This document shows, piece after piece, positions 1 to 5,219 of a stretch of 5,219 nucleotides of DNA. The position numbers and the translations under genes are program-made. The notes beneath the pieces are model-generated. The model worked only from the letters and a program-made list of their open reading frames with translations. It made no database searches and was not told the origin of the DNA. Position 1 is the first letter of the stretch. The number at the start of each line of letters is the position of its first letter. Origin of the DNA: Deltaproteobacteria bacterium (GTDB taxonomy: Bacteria > Desulfobacterota > Desulfobacteria > C00003060); assembly GCA_030667105.1 (NCBI GenBank), contig DAOUWN010000184.1, positions 1 to 5,219 of the forward strand, given 5' to 3'.

Positions 1-2
1 AT

Positions 3-140
3 GAAGTGTTGAAAGAGCTCAAGGAGAGATTTTTAAATACAAACCTTGGCTACCTTTCAAGTCCGGACTTTCCTCACAAACTTATCTTGATACAATATCA
101 GCAATCTCAAATGTCATCCCTGACCAAGCAGAGTCAATAG
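3..140 (+). CDS. possible C-terminal end of an upstream gene (partial)
   Basis: The frame beginning at base 3 is open from the left edge for 45 codons to a TAG at 138-140. The predicted peptide begins EVLKELKERF, which looks like an amphipathic helix, and ends in a polar, Gln/Ser-rich tail (QYQQSQMSSLTKQSQ). I do not recognise a family. The base composition is more AT-rich than in uvrA and third-position GC is only about half, so coding evidence is weak. A second frame (5-157) is open over the same bases but begins just after a TGA and has no good start. If the frame at 3 is real, its stop lies 164 bases before uvrA, room enough for uvrA to have its own promoter. It could equally be non-coding. 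Confidence 0.25.
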   Translation, partial: EVLKELKERFLNTNLGYLSSPDFPHKLILIQYQQSQMSSLTKQSQ

Positions 141-157
141 CCTTGCCAGAGGATTAG

Positions 158-187
158 TTGTTACGAGGGCTGGAAGGCCGTTAAAAT
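158..187 (+). promoter_or_regulatory. candidate sigma70-type promoter for uvrA
   Basis: A TTGTTA at 158-163 (4 of 6 against TTGACA) is separated by 18 bases from TAAAAT at 182-187 (5 of 6 against TATAAT). Transcription would start near 194-196, giving a leader of about 110 bases that includes the hairpin at 211-242. I see no CTGT-N8-ACAG (E. coli type) or GAAC-N4-GTTC (Bacillus type) LexA box here, so SOS control is not supported by these two motifs. The call rests on pattern match only; the region is locally AT-rich and chance matches are possible. Confidence 0.35.
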
Positions 188-210
188 CGCGATCTACCGC
201 TAAACGTTTT

Positions 211-242
211 GCGGACGGAACTGGCTCAGTTGCTCCGTTCGC
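211..242 (+). other. strong hairpin in the uvrA leader
   Basis: GCGGACGGA (211-219) pairs with TCCGTTCGC (234-242) over 9 bp with a single G-U pair. Inside it ACTG (220-223) pairs with CAGT (227-230) around a three-base loop, leaving a TGC bulge at 231-233. It is not followed by a T-run on either strand, so it is not a typical intrinsic terminator. It lies between the candidate promoter and the ribosome binding site, about 50 bases ahead of the latter, so it would be part of the 5' untranslated mRNA. A role in mRNA stability or regulation is possible but not shown. It does not fold as a tRNA. Confidence 0.5.
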
Positions 243-290
243 CTTGAGAAGATGCGTGTTTTCGTGGTAACCTTCCGCCAGTTTGGAGAA

Positions 291-295
291 GGGAG
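291..295 (+). promoter_or_regulatory. Shine-Dalgarno sequence deciding the uvrA start
   Basis: GGGAG at 291-295, within a purine-rich stretch (GGAGAAGGGAG, 285-295), lies 9 bases before the GTG at 305. The uvrA frame is closed upstream by a TGA at 245-247, and between that stop and 305 there is no ATG, GTG or TTG in frame. The GTG at 305 is therefore the only start that keeps the first Walker A at its normal distance from the N-terminus. Confidence 0.8.
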
Positions 296-304
296 CCACC
301 ACGC

Positions 305-3043
305 GTGAAGAACCAAGCTATCCTTATCAAAGGCGCCAGGCAGAATAACCTCAAGAACCTGGATCTGGAAATCCCCCTGAACCGTATCACCGTCGTCACA
401 GGCGTGAGCGGTTCGGGAAAGTCTTCTCTGGCCTTTGATACGCTCTATGCTGAGGGCCAGCGCCGGTATGTGGAGACCTTTTCCCCTTATGCCCGGCAGT
501 TCATGGATCGCATGGACCGGCCCCAGGTGGATCGCATTGAGGGTATCCCGCCTGCCATTGCCATCGACAGAAAAGACCCGGTGCGAACATCCCGCTCCAC
601 TGTGGGCACCATGACCGAAATCACGGACTATGTTAAACTCCTCTACTCCCGCCTGGGCCAACTCCACTGCAAGAAATGCGGCAAGCCTGTGGCCCCCGAA
701 ACCCCGGACCATGTATGGAGGGCCCTAAAGAACCTTGCAGCGAGGTCTGAGATCGTGATCACCTTCCCTGCTCCTGCAAAGGGCACAAGCGCCGATCAAG
801 TGCGCAAGAGACTAGCGCGGATAGGCTTTGACCGTTTCTTTTCAGACGGCAAGATTAGACCTCTAACGGACTCGGAGGCAAGCGATGATACAACAGAGCT
901 TAACATCGTGGCAGACCGGGTTTTGCTGCAACGCAAGGATCGGAAGCGTATTGTGGATTCCCTGGAGCAGGCCTTTCGTTTTGGAAGGGGTACGCTCGAT
1001 GTGTGGATCAAGCCGGACCAGCGCCTTGCATTCAGCAACACCCTTGAATGCGCTGACTGCAAAATTCCTTACGTCGCCCCCCAACCGAACCTCTTTTCTT
1101 TTAACAGCCCGCTTGGGGCCTGTGAGTCCTGTCGGGGATTTGGCCGAATCATTGATATAGATCAGGACCTCATCATCCCGGACCACGCCCTTTCCCTGGA
1201 AGAAGGGGCCATTAAGCCATGGGGAGACTGGGAAGACCACCGCACGGAATATGACGACATGATGGCCTTTTGCCGGCGCAAGAAAATACCCACGGATATC
1301 CCCTTTGATCATCTGACACAAGATCAGAAAACGGCAATTATCGAAGGAACACCCAGCTATTATGGGGTCCGGGGTTTTTTCAAGTGGCTTGAATCCAAGA
1401 CCTATAAGATGCACGTCAGGGTTTTTCTCTCCCGGTACCGGACCTACAAAATCTGCCCTGACTGCAATGGCGCCCGTTTCAAGGAAGAGGCCTTGCTGTA
1501 TCGACTTGGTGCGCTGAACATCGGCCAGGTCTATGCCTTGAACGTGGATGAGACGAGCAGATTCTTTGACACACTCAATGTCCCAACCAGGGATGAAGCC
1601 GGCCAGATCCTCCTTGATGAAATCCGCGGCAGGCTCAAATACCTTCGGGACGTGGGACTCGGGTATCTCACTCTGGATCGGCAATCCCGCACCCTTTCCG
1701 GTGGCGAGGTACAGCGCGTTGCTCTGGCTTCAGCCCTCGGCTCTTCCCTGGTAAACACCCTCTACATTCTGGATGAGCCGAGCATCGGCCTTCACCCCCG
1801 GGACAACCACCGTCTCATCCGCATCATGAAGGGCCTCAGGGATCTGCAAAACACCTTGGTCGTAGTTGAACATGATCCGGAAATCATCAGCCAGAGCGAC
1901 TTCATGCTGGACCTCGGGCCCAGGGACGGCGAGCACGGCGGCCAGGTGATGTATTTTGGCCCCACTATGAGCGTAAACGGCTCCCTCACCGGACAATACC
2001 TTAAGGGTGAGCGGCATATCTCCATACCCAAGAAGCGGCGAAAGCCCAAAGAGGGCCAGTGGTTGGTGATCGAGGAGGCTGGAGAACACAATTTGCGGGA
2101 CATCGATGTTCATATTCCCCTCGGCCTCCTGGTCTGTTTGACAGGGGTCTCGGGCTCGGGCAAATCGACCCTGGCAGAAGAGATCCTGTACAAGGCCATC
2201 AAATGGGTCAAATGGGACCCCCATGGCAGACCCGGTCGCCACAAGACGATCACAGGCCTGGAACAGATCGTCGATGTGGTGCTGGTGGACCAAAGGCCCA
2301 TTGGGCGCACCCCCAGGGCCAATGCCTTAACGTATACCAAGGCCATGGATCCCATCCGCCGCGTAATGGCCAACACATCGGAGGCCCGAGCCAGGGGGTT
2401 TGGGCTGAGCCATTTTTCTTTTAATGTGGCAGGAGGACGGTGCGAAACATGCCGGGGAGAGGGGTTTGAAAAAGTGGAGATGCAGTTTCTTTCCGATGTC
2501 TTCATTACGTGTCCGGACTGCGGTGGAAAGCGCTTCAAAGAGGAAATCCTGGAAGTGACCTACAAGGGGCAAAACATATACAACATCCTATCCATGACCG
2601 TTGATCAGGCCCTCGCTTTTTTTGATGACCAAGCCAAAATAAAGGCCGCGCTTGAGCCCATGGTCGATGTGGGCCTCGGTTACATTCGGCTTGGCCAGCC
2701 CATTAACACCCTTTCGGGAGGCGAGGCCCAGCGTCTTAAGCTCTCTCGATATCTGAAGGCCGGAGACAACGGCTTGCGGCTTTTTATCTTTGACGAACCC
2801 ACGACCGGACTCCATTTTGACGACATAGAAAAACTCCTGGCAGCCCTCCAGCGGCTTGTCTCTGAAGGCAACACGGTGCTGCTGATCGAGCACAACATGG
2901 ATGTTGTCAAGACAGCAGACTGGGTGATCGATCTGGGTCCTGAAGGTGGAGATGAGGGCGGCCAGGTCGTTGTGGCAGGCCCACCGGAAGAAGTGGCAAA
3001 AAACTGGCAATCTCATACCGGCCGGTTTCTCAAGGAGTATCTA
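305..3043 (+). other. UvrA unit 1 (residues 1-913): keeps insertion domain, atypical UvrB-binding loop
   Basis: This unit is a full UvrA in domain order. It has ATPase I with Walker A at 33-39, a CxxC at 122-125, and a UvrB-binding-type domain at about 130-245. The first zinc module (C249-C276), an insertion domain of about 107 residues, and CPDC at 384-387 follow. Then come signature LSGGE 464-468, Walker B 486-497 and H523. ATPase II has Walker A 614-620, zinc module C713-C739, signature 803-807, Walker B 826-837 and H863. In the UvrB-binding domain the secondary-structure pattern resembles other UvrAs, but the usual GRKG segment is replaced by [12 protein letters not shown] (154-165). ATPase II carries less usual variants such as [16 protein letters not shown] and VEMQFLSDV. 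The insertion domain is the part that contacts damaged DNA in studied UvrAs, so this half is the likelier lesion sensor (inference). Confidence 0.85.
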
Positions 3044-5219
3044 ACCGGCCGGGGCCGGTTAAAACCTGACAAATCCTTACCTTCGATCCCATCAACCGTT
3101 TCCGAACCGACAGAGTGTCTCTCGAAGGCCATCACAATAAGAGGCGCCCGAGAACACAACCTGAAGAATTTAAGCCTTTCCATCCCCCGCAACCAGCTCG
3201 TGGTACTCACAGGGGTATCCGGCTCGGGCAAATCTACTCTGGCTTTTGACATTCTCTTTGCCGAGGGTCAACGCCGTTATCTGGAAAGCCTTGCGCCTTA
3301 TGTCAGGCAATATGTGAGGGTCCTTGAACGGCCTGATGTGGATGTCGTGACCGGCCTTCCACCCACCGTAGCCATTGAGCAGCGCGTCAGCCAGGCCGGT
3401 CGCCGGTCGACTGTTGCAACGCTGACCGAGATCTATCATTTCCTCAGGCTCTTATACAGCAAGCTCGGTTCCCGGCACTGCTCACGTTGCGGCCGCAAGT
3501 TGACAACCCGAACCGCGGACCAGATCGCGGATCGGATACGGGATCGGTTCGAAAAAAGGCAGGCCATGGTCCTGGCCCCCAAGGTGGCAGGACGAAAAGG
3601 GTTTCACAAGGCTGTGTTGGCCCAGGCCATGCTCAAGGGGTATAGGCAAGCGCGTATCGACGGCAGCTTGATAAGACTCAAAAAAAACATGGCCCTGAGC
3701 CGCTTTCATGAGCATACTATTGAGCTTGTGGTGGGACGCCTCCCAACAGAAGACATTTGCGCGCTGGTGGCCCGTGGCCTGGAAGAAGGGGACGGAAGCC
3801 TTTTGGTTCTAGACCCCAAAGGGAAGGAAGAGGTGTTTAGTATGCTGGGCATCTGCCCGGACTGCGGCATAGGCTTGCAGGCCCTGGACCCGCGACTCTT
3901 TTCCTTTAACAGCAAACAGGGGGCATGCCCTCTGTGTGACGGACTGGGTGAAATAGAGACCCCGGACTCAGATGAACACAAGGTGTGCCCTCAATGCCAG
4001 GGAAGTCGCTTAAAGCCTGAAGCCCTGGCCGCAAAAATCGAGGGCCATTCCATCTGGGACCTGGTACAGCAGCCGGCTGACCAGATGCATAGCACCCTCA
4101 AAGGGTTTTCTTTCGGCCCCCAGAAATCGCCCATAGCCGTACCAATTTTGGCTGAGATCCTGACGCGCCTTTCCTTGCTCGATCGGCTCGGGTTGTCCTA
4201 TCTTGCCCTGAGTCGAAGCGGTCAGACCCTGTCCGGGGGCGAGGCCCAGCGTGTCCGGCTGGCAGCCCAACTTGGATCAAATCTTACAGGTGTCTGCTAC
4301 ATTCTGGATGAACCTACTATCGGCCTCCACGCCAGGGACCACAGGATGCTCCTTGATGCTCTCAAAGAACTCAAAGAACGGGGCAATTCGATCCTGGTCG
4401 TGGAGCATGATGAGGATACTATCCGCGAGGCTGACTGCCTCATCGATCTTGGCCCCGGAGCCGGCCAGGACGGTGGCGAGGTCGTAGCCCGTGGCCAATT
4501 GGCAGATCTGAAGAAAGTCTCTGCATCCGTTACTGGCGCCTTTTTTGACGGGCGCCCCCACCGGATCACTTCCCGTCTTAGGCCTTATAAAAACCGCCCA
4601 TGCATCACAGTTCGCGGGGCAACACAACACAATCTGAAAGGCATCGACGTTGCGTTTCCTCTGGGTGCGATGATCTGCGTGACGGGGGTCTCCGGTTCCG
4701 GCAAGTCCACGCTTCTTAAAGAGACCCTGTACTATGAGGTGCGCAACCGGATTCAGAAGCAACACCATGGCACGAGGCGGTGCAAGAGTATCGAGGGATG
4801 GGAAGCCCTGGACAGGGTGCTGGAAGTGGACCACAGTCCCATTGGCCGCACGCCTCGCTCTGTGCCTGCCTCCTATGTGGGATTTCTGTCTGAAATACGC
4901 AGACTCTTTGCCATGACCCCCGAGGCCAGGGCCAGAGGATATGATGCCGGCCGGTTTTCATTCAACGTAAGACGGGGCCGCTGCGAGGCCTGCAAAGGGC
5001 ACGGCAGTCTGAAAATCGCCATGAGCTTCCTCCCTGATGTCTATGTTCGCTGTGAGACCTGCAGCGGACAACGCTTCAATCACGAGACCCTGGCGGTCAC
5101 CTACAAAGGGAAAAACATCTCTGAGGTCCTGGAGCTTACCTTTGAGGAGGCAGCGAGCTTTTTTGCTGCCGTCCCGTCTATTCGCCGTCCAATCCGGGTT
5201 GTCTCCGATGTCGGCCTTG
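305..5219 (+). CDS. uvrA: double-length (tandem) UvrA, excinuclease ABC subunit A, 3' end beyond window
   Basis: UvrA is the cytoplasmic ATPase that finds bulky DNA lesions and loads UvrB in nucleotide excision repair. The frame runs unbroken from GTG 305 for 1,638 codons and exits the window. Four Walker A motifs are present (G33-K39, G614-K620, G970-K976, G1461-K1467, all GVSGSGK). Three LSGGE signatures (464-468, 803-807, 1309-1313), three Walker B/DEP motifs (D490-E491, D830-E831, D1335-E1336) and three H-loop histidines (H523, H863, H1368) are visible; the fourth set falls past the edge. Zinc cysteines are C249/252/273/276, C713/716/736/739, C1184/1187/1208/1211 and C1560/1563/1583/1586. 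The first unit ends near L913 and a polar linker runs to about 941. Ordinary UvrA is about 940 residues with two cassettes; the double form is known from Chlamydia. All visible ATPase residues are intact, so both units look active. The gene probably has its own promoter. Family call is near certain. Confidence 0.97.
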   Translation, partial: MKNQAILIKGARQNNLKNLDLEIPLNRITVVTGVSGSGKSSLAFDTLYAEGQRRYVETFSPYARQFMDRMDRPQVDRIEGIPPAIAIDRKDPVRTSRSTVGTMTEITDYVKLLYSRLGQLHCKKCGKPVAPETPDHVWRALKNLAARSEIVITFPAPAKGTSADQVRKRLARIGFDRFFSDGKIRPLTDSEASDDTTELNIVADRVLLQRKDRKRIVDSLEQAFRFGRGTLDVWIKPDQRLAFSNTLECADCKIPYVAPQPNLFSFNSPLGACESCRGFGRIIDIDQDLIIPDHALSLEEGAIKPWGDWEDHRTEYDDMMAFCRRKKIPTDIPFDHLTQDQKTAIIEGTPSYYGVRGFFKWLESKTYKMHVRVFLSRYRTYKICPDCNGARFKEEALLYRLGALNIGQVYALNVDETSRFFDTLNVPTRDEAGQILLDEIRGRLKYLRDVGLGYLTLDRQSRTLSGGEVQRVALASALGSSLVNTLYILDEPSIGLHPRDNHRLIRIMKGLRDLQNTLVVVEHDPEIISQSDFMLDLGPRDGEHGGQVMYFGPTMSVNGSLTGQYLKGERHISIPKKRRKPKEGQWLVIEEAGEHNLRDIDVHIPLGLLVCLTGVSGSGKSTLAEEILYKAIKWVKWDPHGRPGRHKTITGLEQIVDVVLVDQRPIGRTPRANALTYTKAMDPIRRVMANTSEARARGFGLSHFSFNVAGGRCETCRGEGFEKVEMQFLSDVFITCPDCGGKRFKEEILEVTYKGQNIYNILSMTVDQALAFFDDQAKIKAALEPMVDVGLGYIRLGQPINTLSGGEAQRLKLSRYLKAGDNGLRLFIFDEPTTGLHFDDIEKLLAALQRLVSEGNTVLLIEHNMDVVKTADWVIDLGPEGGDEGGQVVVAGPPEEVAKNWQSHTGRFLKEYLTGRGRLKPDKSLPSIPSTVSEPTECLSKAITIRGAREHNLKNLSLSIPRNQLVVLTGVSGSGKSTLAFDILFAEGQRRYLESLAPYVRQYVRVLERPDVDVVTGLPPTVAIEQRVSQAGRRSTVATLTEIYHFLRLLYSKLGSRHCSRCGRKLTTRTADQIADRIRDRFEKRQAMVLAPKVAGRKGFHKAVLAQAMLKGYRQARIDGSLIRLKKNMALSRFHEHTIELVVGRLPTEDICALVARGLEEGDGSLLVLDPKGKEEVFSMLGICPDCGIGLQALDPRLFSFNSKQGACPLCDGLGEIETPDSDEHKVCPQCQGSRLKPEALAAKIEGHSIWDLVQQPADQMHSTLKGFSFGPQKSPIAVPILAEILTRLSLLDRLGLSYLALSRSGQTLSGGEAQRVRLAAQLGSNLTGVCYILDEPTIGLHARDHRMLLDALKELKERGNSILVVEHDEDTIREADCLIDLGPGAGQDGGEVVARGQLADLKKVSASVTGAFFDGRPHRITSRLRPYKNRPCITVRGATQHNLKGIDVAFPLGAMICVTGVSGSGKSTLLKETLYYEVRNRIQKQHHGTRRCKSIEGWEALDRVLEVDHSPIGRTPRSVPASYVGFLSEIRRLFAMTPEARARGYDAGRFSFNVRRGRCEACKGHGSLKIAMSFLPDVYVRCETCSGQRFNHETLAVTYKGKNISEVLELTFEEAASFFAAVPSIRRPIRVVSDVGL
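3017..3061. repeat. GC-rich direct and inverted repeat at the junction of the two UvrA units
   Basis: ACCGGCCGG occurs twice, at 3017-3025 and 3044-3052, 27 bases apart. The first copy is part of a 10-bp perfect palindrome (3017-3026). The second forms an inverted repeat with 9-base arms, TAACCGGCC (3042-3050) and GGCCGGTTA (3053-3061), around GG. In protein it encodes the end of unit 1 and start of the linker, giving a repeated TGR (905-907, 914-916). No T-run follows, so it is not an obvious terminator. It may be a relic of an old intergenic region between two uvrA copies, or chance in GC-rich codons. Confidence 0.5.
3128..5219 (+). other. UvrA unit 2 (residues 942-1638+): canonical UvrB-binding loop, insertion domain missing; cut by window end
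   Basis: The second unit restarts at [15 protein letters not shown], the typical N-terminal strand of UvrA, with Walker A at 970-976 and a CxxC at 1059-1062. The UvrB-binding domain (about 1066-1180) contains [11 protein letters not shown] at 1091-1101, close to the common UvrA consensus. The zinc module is C1184/C1187/C1208/C1211, but only 16 residues follow before CPQC at 1228-1231, so the insertion domain (107 residues in unit 1) is deleted. Signature 1309-1313, Walker B 1332-1342 and H1368 complete ATPase I. ATPase II has Walker A 1461-1467, the near-canonical SPIGRTPRS and TPEARARGY motifs, and zinc module C1560-C1586. It stops at DVGL (1635-1638), just before the expected signature. This half is the likelier UvrB-recruiting half (inference). 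Confidence 0.85.

Noticed and set aside
218..240. Possible LexA (SOS) box, GAAC at 218-221 and GTTC at 237-240
   Set aside because: The half sites are 15 bases apart instead of 4, and they are explained by the hairpin arms. No CTGT-N8-ACAG is present either.
211..243. tRNA-like look of the leader hairpin (GGCTCAGTTG resembles a tRNA D-arm)
   Set aside because: No acceptor stem, anticodon arm or T-arm can be placed around it; the pairing is a simple hairpin.
114..302. Reverse-strand frame of 62 codons in the leader region
   Set aside because: It would start at a GTG with no Shine-Dalgarno sequence, runs through the hairpin at 211-242 and the candidate promoter, and shows no family resemblance.
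863..1684. Long reverse-strand open frame of 273 codons
   Set aside because: It lies wholly inside uvrA, which is supported by motifs on the forward strand. The predicted protein has no recognisable motif; antisense openings like this are common in GC-biased genes.
1730..2293. Reverse-strand open frame of 187 codons, and a similar one at 4277-4834
   Set aside because: Both are antisense to matching parts of uvrA (the end of the first ATPase to the start of the second, in each unit). Their resemblance to each other reflects the internal uvrA duplication, not real genes.
3041..3061. Terminator between the two UvrA units
   Set aside because: The inverted repeat is inside a continuous reading frame and is not followed by a T-run on the forward strand.

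Overview
The window is almost entirely one very long forward gene. It starts at a GTG at 305 and is still open at the last base, giving 1,638 complete codons plus one base with no in-frame stop. It encodes a double-length UvrA, the damage-recognition ATPase of the UvrABC nucleotide excision repair excinuclease. Two complete UvrA-like units of about 910 and 700+ residues are joined head to tail by a short polar linker. The reading gives four ABC ATPase cassettes in one chain, where ordinary UvrA (about 940 residues) has two. By alignment with the first half, about 120-160 residues (the last signature, Walker B and H-loop) lie beyond the right edge, so the full protein should be close to 1,800 residues.

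Layout: bases 1-140 are less GC-rich and may hold the last codons of an upstream forward gene (frame open from base 3, stop at 138-140; weak call). Bases 141-304 are a leader region. It holds a plausible sigma70-type promoter (158-187), a strong hairpin (211-242) and a good Shine-Dalgarno sequence (291-295) that fixes the GTG start. Bases 305-about 3043 encode UvrA unit 1, about 3044-3127 the linker with a GC-rich inverted repeat, and about 3128-5219 UvrA unit 2 (cut off).

The two units are not equal. Unit 1 keeps the insertion domain between its zinc cysteines (107 residues between C276 and C384), but its UvrB-binding domain lacks the usual GRKG-type loop. Unit 2 is the reverse. Its UvrB-binding domain has the near-consensus loop ([11 protein letters not shown], 1091-1101), but only 16 residues separate C1211 and C1228, so the insertion domain is gone. 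This suggests, as inference, a built-in UvrA pseudo-dimer in which one half contacts the lesion DNA and the other recruits UvrB.

Organism: a bacterium with moderately GC-rich coding sequence. Double-length UvrA is well known in Chlamydia, whose genome is much more AT-rich than this. A Desulfobacterota-like (former deltaproteobacterial) source is my best guess from general impression, but the window contains no taxonomic marker and this is low confidence. No RNA genes, CRISPR array or mobile element were seen.
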